DNA of 64,000 nucleotides from Agrocybe praecox (GCA_964017145.1 OZ024845.1:1674001-1738000); one strand, 5' to 3'. Positions 43,197-54,884 are shown, counted from the first letter of the stretch. Numbers and translations are program-made. The notes: generated by a model from the sequence alone, not told the origin.

Positions 43197-44486
43197 ATGG
43201 ATCTTGTTCTCGAAGTCGTGGACAAACTTGTCTTGGACAAATTTTATGCTTGGCTTCTTCCCGTCTCCGCCTTTTCTAGCATCCATGGATCGAGAGATAC
43301 AATAAATGATGGTAGCGCAGCCCAAAGCAACCTACTATCCATATTTACATGGCCTCGACTCCTTTCTCAACTCCCCCATCCACCCGTGTTCCATCATGTA
43401 ACCGGTACACGCAGATGTTTACTCCAGCCGACTTCACTTTCTGCTTGGCCAAGAGATTATATTCTCCGTCAAGCTATCTCGCTTTCAGTCATAACCATTA
43501 TCGGAGCCCTCATTTTATATGTCCTATTTGCCGGCCTATCATATAAATTTATATTCAACCACGACATGATGAGACACCCTCGATTCCTCAAAAATCAAGT
43601 CTGGCTCGAAATTCGAAGCAGTCTGCAGGCTCTTCCGGTAATGTCACTTTTGACGCTGCCGATCTTCTTAGCAGAAGTCAGAGGCCACTCAATGCTATAC
43701 TACGGGCTGGAGACGCATGGATACTGGTATTTAATCGCATCGGTCCCTATGTACGCATCGTTTTCCCCCCCTTTTTTGCTAATTCTTTAATCTAAAAGAA
43801 CGCCACACTAATTTTCTCTTGCCAACTTATTGTCAGGTATCTTTTGTTTACAGATTGTGCGATATACTGGATCCATAGATGGCTGCATATTCCAATTATT
43901 TACAAATATATTCACAAGCCCCATCATCGGTGGATAAGTGAGTCGTCTACCTGCGTATGACAAATGGGAGAACAAACCCCATTGACGATGATTGCCCTTA
44001 CAGTCCCTACTCCTTTTGGTGCCTATGCATTCCACCCTTTGGATGGATTCCTCCAATCGGTGCCATACCATCTATTTGTCTTCATTTTTCCGCTGCATAA
44101 CTACCTATATCTCGTCATGTTCGTCTTGGTCAACTTCTGGGCTATCTTCGTGAGTCGCCTAACTTCGCATACTTCGAAATAATTCTTTTGACTCAAACCA
44201 TCAATATCAAGATTCACGACTCGGACATGATAACTGGTCACGTATTCGAGAAGGCCATCAATGGGCCGGCACACCATACGCTGCACCATCTTTATTTCAC
44301 GGTTAACTATGGACAGGTGAGCCTGATGCACTGTGTCGTTGACGGCTAACTATACCTTCACCCGTGTACCAGTATTTCACATGGGCGGATAGAGTGGGAG
44401 GATCTTATCGGCAACCTGAATCACATTTGGATCCGTTACTTGAAGTGAAAGCGCAGGATGCAGAACGGATTAAAAAGCTAGAATAA
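43197..44486 (+). CDS. ERG3: Sterol C5-desaturase
   Basis: Exons 43197-43750, 43837-43937, 44004-44149, 44212-44316 and 44373-44486 give 339 residues. The product introduces the C5-C6 double bond in ergosterol synthesis in the endoplasmic reticulum membrane, using a di-iron centre and cytochrome b5. The three histidine boxes are present: HRWLH, HKPHH and HHTLHH. The start [20 protein letters not shown], the stretch [21 protein letters not shown] and the membrane segments around [18 protein letters not shown] are as in basidiomycete ERG3. The region after residue 25 contains a less conserved insert ([13 protein letters not shown]) that may vary between species. The length is normal for the family. 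Confidence 0.9.
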
Positions 44487-44927
44487 TCCTACGTCGTTGA
44501 AATATTCAACATAAAATCATGACAGGTCGGGTGCGCGCATGTCGCAATAGAATTTAATCGAGATACGAGAAAATATAACCCAGCAACCTTTGGCTCAATT
44601 CGAATCAGTTCTTGAATCGTGTTATTCAGCCATGAAAATGAATCAATAAAAACTGCATAATCACTTAATTGACATACCCAGAACGTCGTCCGTTGTCGTG
44701 CACCTTGCAGCCATCACTCATCACCTGATCTCTCGGCTCGAAGATGAGCGCCAATATAAGCGCCCTTCATTTCATTAACGTTGTCCGCTTCCCCGACCGC
44801 GGCATACACAAACGAGAGGCTGCCCTCCTCTGAGGTCCAAGCTAGAGGTTTTTCTATAAGCTAGTGATGGATGAGGTTGCTGAATCCTTTCCAGTGTCCC
44901 CGCAGGCCAGAGTAACAGAACCCGGGC
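44487..44927. other. Spacer after ERG3
   Basis: About 440 bp containing the ERG3 3' region. No gene is supported. Confidence 0.4.
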
Positions 44928-45719
44928 ATGACGCTATTCACGACTAATGGTGAGCTAGGCGGAAGCCTGTTATGTGGCGCACAAGCGAAGAAAACGTTCA
45001 ACACTATGAGCTTTTTTCTGTGTCAGGTGGGCAGGGGATACATATATAGATATCAGAAGACTCACGTTTGGAATCAAGGTATCTCCGACCTACGTCCCTG
45101 TCATGCATTTTTAAACCAGCGCGTTCATGGGAAATCATCGAATGTTAGCTTACAGAAGAGGATAGATAATGTCTTCTTCGTATGCATATCTACGCAAGGG
45201 CTTATGATCGTCGATTGCCCTCATGGAGAAATTAGCATAACAACGAACATCGCTAGATACCATCACCAAGTGAGGGCTCGTGTTGTACTTTTGTGCTGTG
45301 TATATCAATTTTGGCAAGAGAAAGATTTCAAGAGGTGGAGGGGACAGATGATTGTCTTGAGTATTGTGCAAACAACAGTTGGTTTAATGTCTATTCCTGG
45401 AATTCTGCAATATATAAAGGCTCACGTCTGTTCCGATTTATCCTCCGTAAATGTTGTTTCGGAGCTGAAAGCAGCTGCCGCGTTTTCGAGATGTATATCA
45501 AGACGGTCATTCTCCCTTTCAAATTCTTTGACAGAAGTGAAGCCGGGAAGATCAAGCAATTATAACTCAACCATTTTGCAGCCGGTCTCATTCACGATAT
45601 CTGAAATATTACACGAGAAACAATTTAGTGAATCTACTTGTCACTTTATACACAACTCGTTAAAAAAAACCTTTCACCGCTTGCTCTTCTTTCTCTTTAT
45701 TTCTGCACATGCGCGCTAA
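44928..45719 (+). CDS. Unassigned 263-codon open frame with hydrophobic segments
   Basis: An uninterrupted frame starts MTLFTTNGELGGSLLCGA and includes hydrophobic stretches (VRARVVLLCCVYQFW, MIVLSIVQTTVGLMSIPGIL). The layout weakly recalls fungal multi-pass proteins of the DUF6534 type. The hydrophilic, cysteine-rich middle does not fit, and splice sites that would improve the match are not obvious. It may be a decayed copy of such a gene or a chance frame. Codon use and expression data are needed to tell; confidence is low. Confidence 0.25.
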   Translation: MTLFTTNGELGGSLLCGAQAKKTFNTMSFFLCQVGRGYIYRYQKTHVWNQGISDLRPCHAFLNQRVHGKSSNVSLQKRIDNVFFVCISTQGLMIVDCPHGEISITTNIARYHHQVRARVVLLCCVYQFWQEKDFKRWRGQMIVLSIVQTTVGLMSIPGILQYIKAHVCSDLSSVNVVSELKAAAAFSRCISRRSFSLSNSLTEVKPGRSSNYNSTILQPVSFTISEILHEKQFSESTCHFIHNSLKKTFHRLLFFLFISAHAR

Positions 45720-45956
45720 TTTTTTTGCCGTTTCGAAACCTGGCCAGCCCAGCATTAGCAAGCACCCGTCACGACGACTGTTTTCCCCGTCAGGTCGCCC
45801 AAAGACGGGCGAAGGGAAAGGTGCAGAAAGAGGTGCTGTGAATCAGGAAATGTACACCCTTCTTTTATAGGGTGACTGAATACTAGCAAAATACGCGAAG
45901 GCAACAAACCCAGCTTTAATATGTCATAGTAAACCCAAAAACGATTACAGACGATG

Positions 45957-46200
45957 TGGAAAACCGCCGTCTTTCGACAGGTGGAAAACACTCAAGGAAC
46001 AGGACCAAGACATGTCGTGTTGAGTACAGAAAAGAAAGCCAAAGAAGGTGAGCGTAAGCTAGAGAGAGAAAGAAAGGGGCGGCGCGCATGTATATGCGTG
46101 TCGTCAAACATGGCGGCAAACAGCCTGAGGGCTGTGAGGCGGCGGCAGGCTCACCCTTACACGGTGACAGTTTTCTGAGTCCAACGTCCAACTTGAAGTT
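45957..46200. repeat. Dispersed repeat, copy 1 (left of F-box gene)
   Basis: Words such as ggaaaaccgccgtctttcga, cgtcgtgttgagtaca and gtcgtcaaacatg recur in the same order and orientation at 48549-48755. The two copies lie on either side of the F-box gene at 46896-48347. A further matching word (caacgtccaacttgaa against caacgtccagcttcaa at 48952) shows that copy 2 has an insert of about 190 bp. No coding content was recognised. Confidence 0.65.
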
Positions 46201-46895
46201 GGTATTCAAACCAACTATAAGCTTGGAGAAAATTCGACTCAATTCATGCTTGACTGCTGAAATGTTTCTAGCTAGAGTAAACAGATGATTTACTCAGGCT
46301 CTTGCATCTCATTTTCTAGCTTTCACTCCGGTCGCTGCAGGAGAATTAAAACATCTCAGTTTCCCAGAGCGGCGAACCACTAGGCAACGGTCTCTATTCT
46401 CGCAGAATTCTTGAATGAGGGTAGGCAGTGTTTCATTTACTTACTCTAACTTATCCTCGTTTTGCTATCATTCATCGCAGATCGCGGGTCACGTAGATGA
46501 CGAACTTTAGTGATACAATTACTGCTCGTTGGGTGTGTCTGCCTAGGCAGAACAACGTCGACGTCCTCGAGGGTGGTCATCGGTCATCAAGGTTTGAATG
46601 ACAAAGAATCTATACTGGCATTGTCTATTTCTGCAATACTGAATGGCGCCTACTCAAAAATATCTATTATGAGCATGCAAATATGAATATTGGCCAAGAG
46701 CATCGAAAAGTATCATTGTGGCAACTACTAACTGGGACAGCCAATGTTCGGAGCACTGTTTCAAAAGGCAATGTTATCTATTGCGAAAGTAGCAGATAAG
46801 AATGAGTCGCATGTTCTAGAAATAGAAAACAATGGCGATTATAACTACACCAGCAACAATCATCAATTTTCCTGTCCCCGAATCCTTCGTAATTC
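46201..46895. other. Spacer downstream of F-box gene
   Basis: About 700 bp without a supported gene. It lies between the left direct repeat and the 3' end of the F-box gene. Confidence 0.4.
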
Positions 46896-48347
46896 CTACT
46901 CATGAAACGTCATGGACATAGCGAGAAGATCCATATTATTCTTAGTATTTGTATATGCTATCTCTGCTCCAGCTTGTCGAAGCTCCAAGAGCTTGGGTAG
47001 GACATCCTTTGGGATAGCGTTCAGCGCCATGTCCTTTTCGGGTTCGCCATATTCGTTGACGACCTTAAGAACCTTTAATGGGCGTCGATTTGGGCTTGAG
47101 AAAGTCGAAGGAGATCCAAACATGTCAGGAACAAGTGACCATGGAAATGTTACATGGAAATTTAACCCATACTCCAAAGATTCAAGGCAAGGTAACAACG
47201 GCGTAGCGTCGCCATCATATAGATTTGGGCCCGACGCTTGTGCAAGCTCCCTGAGCAGAGAGGCGGCAGTCAAAGATTCGATTTCAAGTTCTTCTCCATC
47301 TAGAAGTGAGAATAATCGAAGATGCGTGATTGAAGGGGCAGCCCGACAGAAGTGACAAAGGTCCTCGTAGTCAAAAAAGGAAAATAACATTTCCAATTTC
47401 AACAGCGGAAATGCTGAACGAGTGAAGAAATCCATGAGTGGAGAGTGTGCGAACGTGATCCCGGATTGGTAGCTGAAGTGAATTAAATTGGGCAACGTTA
47501 CGACCGAAAAAAATTCCGGATGGACACTGGGATCCTCACTATCGTATGTGAGGCGGCGAAGATTTTTGTGCACGAAACCGGAACCCGGATTCGAAGTGTC
47601 GAAGACAATGTCGATGCGATTTTCGAGCACGTTTGAAAATTTGCAAGATTCAAGGTTTGGAGAAGAGCGTAATATATTGATGCATTCTATGAACAGGAGG
47701 AATTCAGCATCCACTTCTGTGACTGAGCTCCAGTTGATGTTTAATGCCTTCAAAGGAAGCTTCGATATGAATAACTTCTCGGGTGAAGGCTTTATTGTAT
47801 CTTCATCCCAGAGTAAATGGCCTTCAGTGGTGGAAAAGGGTGGATCATCGGTGATGTGAAGTCCTAGGGTGTGGATTATCGGGGTCTCCTCAGCTGTATT
47901 GCAAAGATTTGTGATGAATTCCCAGGGCATATGTGCATCCAAATAATGCCATCGATATGCGGTTTCTGCAATCACCTCCAGCAAAAGCTCATAATCGTCG
48001 TATTCCTCCTCTGCGAAAGATTCAAGGACCAAAGTTATCCTCAATGGGAGCTCCTTCGAACGCGAAAGCCACTCCTCAACAAGATCGACGTGTTCCCATT
48101 TGTTGGAAAGGTCGATAGAGATCGCAAGGGTAGACCACAAGAACGGCGTTGACCAGGCAATATCCCGCCACCTTTTGCACACTGCTCCCAATTTCAATGG
48201 TTCAGAGAGTGTAGAAGACTGAGATCCCCACGTGGCCTTATGATAACGATATGGGGGGTCTGGTAGACTGAGCTGGAATATCAAAGCCATGATTTCTATA
48301 GGAATGGAACTCGTAGCGCTTGCCATCGACGAATATACTTGCACCAT
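46896..48347 (-). CDS. F-box protein, 483 residues, single exon
   Basis: The F-box (about 15-72) reads SIPIEIMALIFQLSLPDP, then LKLGAVCKRWRDIAWSTPFLW. A leucine-rich body follows (WLSRSKELPLRITLVL, LFISKLPLKALNINWSSVTE) and the protein ends with AMNM-free MDLLAMSMTFHE. It is a paralogue of the gene at 41299-42771 and would act as an SCF substrate adaptor. It has no introns. A second ATG eight codons in (48326, MASATSSIPIE) is an equally good start and would align better with the paralogue. Direct repeats flank the gene on both sides. Confidence 0.8.
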   Translation of the reverse strand: MVQVYSSMASATSSIPIEIMALIFQLSLPDPPYRYHKATWGSQSSTLSEPLKLGAVCKRWRDIAWSTPFLWSTLAISIDLSNKWEHVDLVEEWLSRSKELPLRITLVLESFAEEEYDDYELLLEVIAETAYRWHYLDAHMPWEFITNLCNTAEETPIIHTLGLHITDDPPFSTTEGHLLWDEDTIKPSPEKLFISKLPLKALNINWSSVTEVDAEFLLFIECINILRSSPNLESCKFSNVLENRIDIVFDTSNPGSGFVHKNLRRLTYDSEDPSVHPEFFSVVTLPNLIHFSYQSGITFAHSPLMDFFTRSAFPLLKLEMLFSFFDYEDLCHFCRAAPSITHLRLFSLLDGEELEIESLTAASLLRELAQASGPNLYDGDATPLLPCLESLEYGLNFHVTFPWSLVPDMFGSPSTFSSPNRRPLKVLKVVNEYGEPEKDMALNAIPKDVLPKLLELRQAGAEIAYTNTKNNMDLLAMSMTFHE

Positions 48348-48548
48348 TGTTTCTGATTATCGCCCTTCCGTAGGGCCTGGAATCGGGAATATCCAGGTGA
48401 GTATATCGATGCTTCACAGCCGTTGAAATCAGCTCTACTGACTTGTAGTTGCTGGATTACAGAAGTAGTTGCTGGGTCCACAGATGTTATCTACTGTCGT
48501 CTCAGTCAAAGGGCTTTGAAATTCCGCCTTTCGTGAACGCTAAAGAAG

Positions 48549-48990
48549 GTGGAAAACCGCCGTCTTTCGACGGGCGGAAAACACTTAGATGGTAAAGAAC
48601 CGGAGAGAATAGGATCAAGACGCGTCGTGTTGAGTACATAAAGAAAGCCAAAAAAGGTGAGCCTAAGGTAAAGAGAGAAAGAAAGGTGCGATGCCCATGT
48701 ATATGGGTGTCGTCAAACATGCGCAAACAGGGCTGTGAGGCCGCAGGCAGCTGGCCTGTGAGTTATTATCGTGTCAATCAGGTCGACGCGTCAGTCTGAG
48801 CCGAAGAGTCTATGTATCAAATTGTTGTTCGACGATATACATGTGACGAATAGACGCGTGCCTCAATCACCGAGACGCTCGATGAATCATTAACAGAGAA
48901 TCAAGACAAGCAGTGATAAGGTTTCGTGATTAAAGTACCGTCAACGTTCAACGTCCAGCTTCAACTTTCGCACCCCAACTTGGAGTGTTT
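48549..48990. repeat. Dispersed repeat, copy 2 (right of F-box gene), with insert
   Basis: This is the partner of 45957-46200. Homology covers about 48549-48755 and resumes near 48942-48990 after unrelated sequence. Orientation is the same as copy 1, so the F-box gene sits between direct repeats. Confidence 0.6.
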
Positions 48991-49163
48991 TTCATAGAGA
49001 TCTAGAGACTAGAGATTTAAATCTTGTTGAAAGTTGCAGAGTTTCGTCTATCGAGACATTTCGTAGGTAGTGGCAAAAGGGAGAGTACATAGACGCCAAG
49101 ATTCCAGCAGGGAAACCCACTCGAAGGGTGGTACATACTTTGTGTAACAATAAACATTATAAC

Positions 49164-49274
49164 GGGAGCTTAGCTCAACGGTAAAAACCGTCCGGTGCCC
49201 TGACTTGCTTACCTGATGGTAGCTTGGCAAAGAATTCGCAGACCCGATGGTTCGAACCCCAGGTTGAGCTCCCA
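49164..49274 (+). ncRNA. tRNA-like sequence with A and B boxes (tRNA pseudogene or SINE head)
   Basis: The ends pair (GGGAGCT at 49164-49170 with AGCTCCC at 49267-49273, followed by A). An A box TAGCTCAACGG starts at 49171 and a B box GGTTCGAACCC at 49249. The D arm does not close well, and the T arm around TTCGAAC does not form a standard five-pair stem next to the acceptor stem. A functional tRNA with an intron is therefore doubtful. A decayed tRNA or the tRNA-derived head of a SINE fits better. I could not read an anticodon. Confidence 0.4.
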
Positions 49275-50005
49275 AAATTCGCATTAGCGGGACGCATACG
49301 AACACCACGGTGACAAACAACTTAAGTGGACTGTACAGTTGGTGATACGATACGTTTTGTTTCCCAAAATTTTTCCTATATTCCTTCTGTTCTGTAAGAC
49401 ACGGTTTTTTTCTTTTAAAACTTTCACAAAATTGGAACGCAGTGTTCAGCAAACATCCCAACATCCTCCGGGTGCAATGTAGCCTCTCGAACACACGGAT
49501 ACGAAGTAAGCAAAATTACCTCCGATAACGCATCAGAAATATTGGTTAGAAACCGTCAAAGCATCATCCAGTAAGTCAACCTTCGATTTCTGAAAAAGAA
49601 AAACATTTCCCACGGAGCACGCTCAGTCGTCATTATCATCATCACATCTCTGTAATCTCTGTAATCCAGATTGAAAGTTTTGCTAATGACAATTATAAAC
49701 GTGCTGCTCATAGTACGTGCAGCGTCTTATTTCAGTGGATAGAATGCATGCGCACAGGTGGATCACGAAACATGGGTATCTATAATATTTACATTTACTT
49801 TGTCTTCCAACACGTTCTAAGGTGGACTGACATACTATTTTTGACAAAGTTCTAGTTTGCTGACTGTCTCACGTGGAAGTACGCCATCTTATCTGGGATT
49901 GCGGGGACGTCCAAATCATATAAATCGCATTCCCTCGAACGCTGTATTCTTCAAGTTCAAATCGCAACTTTCCCTTCAGAAGCAGGCAGTTCCTCTCAAA
50001 GACCA
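49275..50005. other. Spacer upstream of GST gene
   Basis: About 730 bp that contain the promoter region of the GST gene. No other gene is supported. Confidence 0.4.
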
Positions 50006-51455
50006 ATGTCCACAGCGACCAGAGACACATCCCACCAATCCGATATCGGCAAAATGAAGACCGAACCTGACGGCGCTTTCAAGAGAGCAGACTCGTCCTT
50101 CCGAAACGTCATAGAGAAGGGCGGCAAGCATGAGCCAGAGCAAGGTAAGTCCTATACTCTTCTGGTAGGTGATTGTACCTATTCTCACGACGTTTTTTAG
50201 ATCGCTACCATCTCTATGTCTCATACGCATGCCGTGAGTAGGATCTCGCATATTAACCACTTCGATTCGTCCTAATCTCCAATAATATCAGCATGGGCTA
50301 CACGAACTTTAATCGTCAGGAAACTGAAGGGATTGGAAGACCTTATTCGTACGTTTCGGCTACGATTCTGATTCCTATTGCTCCTGCTCAAGAAGCCTGG
50401 ATTAGCTGTAACTGTGGTTTCTCCATTCATGGGAAGTGACGGCTGGCCATTCGCACAGGTATCCCCATTCCCAGCAGCAGACGAAGACCCTCTGTACAAA
50501 TCTGCACATGTTAAGGAACTCTACTTCAAGGCGGACCCGAATTACGGCGGCAGGTATGCATCATGCTACTCGTACCTTTTACGCCTCTATAATCCTGGGT
50601 AACAGGTTTACGGTTCCTGTTCTCTGGGACAAGAAATTACATACAATCGTGAACAACGAAAGCTCGGAAATCATCCGTATCTTCAATACCGCCTTTAACC
50701 AATTCCTACCTGCAGAAAAGGCCGAGATCACCTACTACCCTGAAGCGCTTCGCAAGGAAATCGACGAGATCAACGAATGGGTCTATCCCACTATCAACAG
50801 TAGGTGCTAGACGCTACAATTCTATTTACGTCACTGACGTTACTTTGATATTTTACTTAGACGGCGTCTATAGGTCTGGCTTCGCGACAACCCAAGAAGC
50901 GTACGAACAGGCCGTTCGGGCCCTTTTTGACTCCCTCGACAAGACTGAAAAGATCCTTACTGGGAAAGACTACCTCGTCGGTGATACCTTGACCGAGGCG
51001 GACATTCGACTTTTTGTAACAATCGTGAGTGGTTGTAAAAACCTTACGATAAATATATCCCCCGAGGAATCTGATTTATCTAATTGCAATCCCCTCCACA
51101 GATTCGCTTCGATCCTGTGTACGTTGGGCATTTCAAGTGCAACATCCGCACCATTCGCGACGGATATCCTGCTATTCACAAGTCCGTGTTTTTCGTGCTC
51201 TAACTCATGATATGCCCACTTACATTTCTATTTTTTTTCGCAGATGGATGCAGAATCTTTACTGGAACAACCCTGCCTTCAAGGACACCACCAACTTTGA
51301 GCATATCAAAGCCCACTATTATTGGTCTCATCCCCATGTGAGTATCTCGACGTCACATAAAAAACATGATCTATGCCCTAATATGTATTTTGCTACAGGT
51401 TAACCCCACCCGTATCATCCCAACCGGTCCCATTCCCAACATTTTGCCTCTTTGA
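50006..51455 (+). CDS. Xi-class glutathione S-transferase / glutathionyl-hydroquinone reductase
   Basis: Nine exons (50006-50144, 50201-50233, 50292-50348, 50406-50553, 50606-50799, 50861-51024, 51102-51181, 51244-51337, 51399-51455) give 321 residues. The enzyme family reduces glutathionyl-hydroquinones with GSH. The catalytic cysteine lies in the SYACPWA motif (Cys near 57). Further landmarks are [56 protein letters not shown] and the C-terminal [22 protein letters not shown]. It is expected in the cytosol. In wood and litter decayers this class is linked to quinones from lignin or aromatic breakdown. Exon 8 is the one with a relic in the NACHT spacers. Intron positions follow phase throughout. 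Confidence 0.9.
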
Positions 51456-51944
51456 AAAAGGAAAAGACTACCGAGAACTACAACCAGGCACAGTATGCCA
51501 TGTAACAAAATATAATCTCACGCGAGTTGAACGTTGTACCGTTATCCGAAGCAAGAATCAAGACTCGTGGCATAATTTTTCTCTCCCAAGTCTCGTCATG
51601 CCGATGAAATTATATTATATTGCCCTATTATAATCAAGGAAATGATCAGCACTGTACGCCTTCGCACAGGCTGTTACATATGTACCTTGCCCCGGATTGC
51701 CGGTATTCGACGTGATAATGATTGTCGAAGGTGTCAAAGAAGATTTCATTTGGGATGAGATATGTGATTATTCAAAAGAAAGCACTACATGAGTATATTT
51801 AAAAAATCCGTCCTCGAGAGTCCCAAATTTACATACGAAAACAAAAGAAGAGTCCGCGGATGGAATAATAATTATAGCGTCCAGATTAGAAAGCGTAGGA
51901 AAGGTGATCACATATGAGAGTAGAGTACATGAACGTGGTTCGTG
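51456..51944. other. Convergent spacer
   Basis: Nearly 500 bp between the 3' ends of the GST and MAG-like genes. It is AT-rich and contains no supported gene. Confidence 0.4.
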
Positions 51945-53714
51945 TCACAGAACGAAGTTTCCTCCAAGTATTGCCATTCCGAGAGCGAGAACAACCATCT
52001 CCCAGCCTCTTGGGAGAGCGGAACTCAAAGGCACAGCAGCCGATGGGCTAGAAGGCGTCGATGGACCTCCGCTGTTACTACTCGAAGCGGAGTTCCCATT
52101 TCCCTGTGTGGGTGCCGAGAGTGTAGACGGTACAGATGCGCCAGTGGTGGGAGGAGCAGAACCACCGGGAGTAATAGACAAATTATTAGACGAGGCGGAG
52201 GAGGGGGATGAAGCAGAAATCGAATTCGTGAGTGAGTTTGCGGTACTACTGGTAGATGATGGGGTGCCGCTTACTGCGGTGGGCGACGCGGTGGGCGATT
52301 GCGTCGCCGAAGACAAGGCGATGGATGTCCCAGAGATCAAGAACCCATTCCCAATAGTGGTGTGAGGTACGCAGGACGAGGACGATGGAGCTGGGTGTGC
52401 TGCTGGAGTCGCGGGCTCTCCCTGGTGGAATGTGGAAGTTCCATATACACCCATAGGCTGATGTTTGAAGCGATTAGCTTTTTGTAATATTATTAGAAGT
52501 CATTAAAAGAGATACAACACACCTCGCCGCTATCTGCCTGGCATTGCTCGAAGCCTGGATCGTAATTTCCAGGCATGTTCCAGAAGCAGCCCATCACATC
52601 GTAGATGTGTTGACAAAAAGTGGCAGCCATGGGGCCAGGTTTGCATGCGCGGAAGCAGAACTCGTTTGCAGACACGAAATTCTATGTTTGGGAGAAGACA
52701 TGAGCTGTCATTTAACATCGTGGGGCATTGCACCAAGAATAGGAAGGAATAGTGCTCACCGTCCACTCGTGCATCTGCTGAAGCTGACCGAATGCAGATG
52801 AAAAGACTAGACCTCCGATGGGATTACCTATTCGAAGTCGTAAGATCTTGGATACTCGCCGCGGAGAGTTTATGCACATACCATTTCCATCCGCTCCGTG
52901 GGGATCGAGCTGGAATCGTTGGATGAGCTTCATTATAAGTTGGCTCAAGAAATGTGCGTACCTCTCCCTAGAATAGATCAAATAAAGTTCAGAACAGTTC
53001 TGGATACATTAGATAATGGATTTCATAACTCACACCTGCATCTCCAGCGGGCACGTTGATTTTCGTGAGGTCACCCACGCCTAGTTTGGGATTTCAATGA
53101 GTGGAGATCTCGAAGGAAAATCTTTTTGTTCCGTCAAAACATACCCGTTACTTGTACGAAATCTGGCGTTTGTATAAAGTGGGCACCTTGGATCGTCCCA
53201 TCCGGGATCAGGCGAGCACCGGTGCCATTCTGTTCAGAAACTCGTTGAGTGGTTGTTTATAGGAGAGTATGGATGGATGATGATGATTGACCTGGAGGCA
53301 CCAAGCCACCTCAATACGCTAATGAGGATAGATGAAGGTCAATAGGGAATGGAAAGAAGCTATCTGTACTTTGGTACCTCTGTGTTGCCAATGACGGAGT
53401 CAGGACCCGGACTTGGGGGTGCGAATAAGCAAAAGTCTGTAACAGAATTAACTGCGCAATATGAGTTTATCAGAAGAAGTGATATATGAAATAATGTAGA
53501 TTGAGAATAGGAGAAACTTACTGTACGCATTTTGGCAATCCGATTGCTGATTGAGAGAGGTGCCGCATTGATTAGTGCCAGTCTGGCCTTGCTCCGTTTT
53601 CGCAGGGACGTTCGAAGGGAGGTACGTAGCACTATACTGGGCATTTGAAGTCCCAGTGATAGCCAAGACCAGGGCAAACGTAAGGCCTAGTGCAACAAAA
53701 CCACCTTGAGCCAT
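51945..53714 (-). CDS. MAG-like GPI-anchored secreted glycoprotein
   Basis: Ten minus-strand exons give 399 residues: 53522-53714, 53378-53451, 53292-53318, 53145-53229, 53034-53080, 52962-52967, 52882-52909, 52760-52827, 52523-52681 and 51945-52457. The signal peptide is MAQGGFVALGLTFALVLAIT. The cysteine-rich middle (CGTSLNQQSDCQNAY, DFCLFAPPSPGPDSVIG, EVAWCLQNGTGARLIPDG, LDPHGADGNGNPIGGLVFSS, EFCFRACKPGPMAATFCQHI) matches the basidiomycete macrophage-activating-glycoprotein family. A Ser/Thr/Pro-rich linker and a hydrophobic C-terminus (MVVLALGMAILGG) indicate a GPI anchor on the cell surface. Exon 6 is only 6 nt (GGAGAG, coding Gly-Glu) and is required to keep the phase and the family motif GGELDPHG. 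Confidence 0.85.
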
Positions 53715-54884
53715 TTTGTGAAGTGCTGGGTCCTATTTTTCGATAGGGGGGTGGCCAACGGGTTATAAAGCAGGCAAATTCTGTTGCGGGCTGCTTTTGC
53801 CATGTATTTGTATAGGAAATATGTTTAGAGTCGGACATTCTGGCCAACAAATGGGAGAATTGACATGTCATGTTTCCGCCCGCTGATCAAAGTGGGGAAT
53901 AAAAATAGTACCGCACAGTTATCAACTGGGTAATCGATTCTCATTCCAGGAGGCTGTCCGTAGGTGTAACGTCCGATATTCCGCTTTCGACGAGCGTATA
54001 ACTCGATCATACCGTCATTAAAGCCTGGACGTGTTTTGAGATAAAGTGAATGAGGTGTGCGCGACTGTTTGTGAGAGACTTGAGTCTGGAAGGCCACGAT
54101 GGAGGCGACGAGCAGAAAATTCTCATCATTCACCACAAGTTGACTGTATGCCGATGCTGGCCGTCCCCGAGGACGACCTCCGCGAGACAGCGGGTCCGTG
54201 GCCATACGGTCAAAAATTGGATGCTCCCAATACTATGCTGTCGAATGTTCGTCCTGAAGATGTGCACCAAGATTCAAAAAATGGATTGCTGCAATGAGTC
54301 GCCGATACGAGTTCTTCCATGGTACACTTGGTGCGTGAGTAGATGAAATTTCGTGAATGGGTTCGCCATCGTCGTTGTCGACGTTGAGCAGTGGGACAGT
54401 GACAGTGACAATGTCCGGAGACTGTCACTCAACATATGTTTGAAAGTTTGCTAAATGAATTGCTTCTCAGTACACGTTGATGGAACCGATATGCGAGCAC
54501 TGCTCTGAACGCCGTTAACTCCTGAAGGGGCGACATTCACAAGCCTGTCCTAAAATCTTCCGCGTGGATTTGGCTTTTAGTACGTCCGGTGCCGTCGCCC
54601 AAGTTCTTTGGGTGTACTTTCTGTGACCTTCTTCCAAGCGAGAGCGACGGATTCCTGTCACAGCGAATATCCCGTTGGACATTCGGAGCATGAAATAATG
54701 GGCCAGTAGCTCGGATCTCGTGAGTCGTGGGTACAATTATGATACAATACCTCCATGATCGTCTCGGCAAATACCTAGTTGACAATCTGTCTTTTACCCC
54801 AGATTCAGTCCCACAAAGGAACATATAAATACCCTCTGCATAACCCTACTACCAAATGCAAGCGTCCCCTTAGCCATATACAAC
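53715..54884. other. Divergent spacer with an unassigned minus-strand frame
   Basis: This stretch holds the MAG-like and P450 promoters. The minus-strand frame at 53825-54205 (126 codons, MATDPLSRGGRPRGRP at its start) is open, and the sequence upstream of it (54210-54420) reads coding-like with a stop. I do not recognise it; it may be a decayed gene. Confidence 0.35.
54834..54841 (+). promoter_or_regulatory. TATA box of P450 gene
   Basis: TATAAATA lies 51 bp upstream of the start codon, in a short spacing that is also seen for the two DUF6699 genes in this window. Confidence 0.55.
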
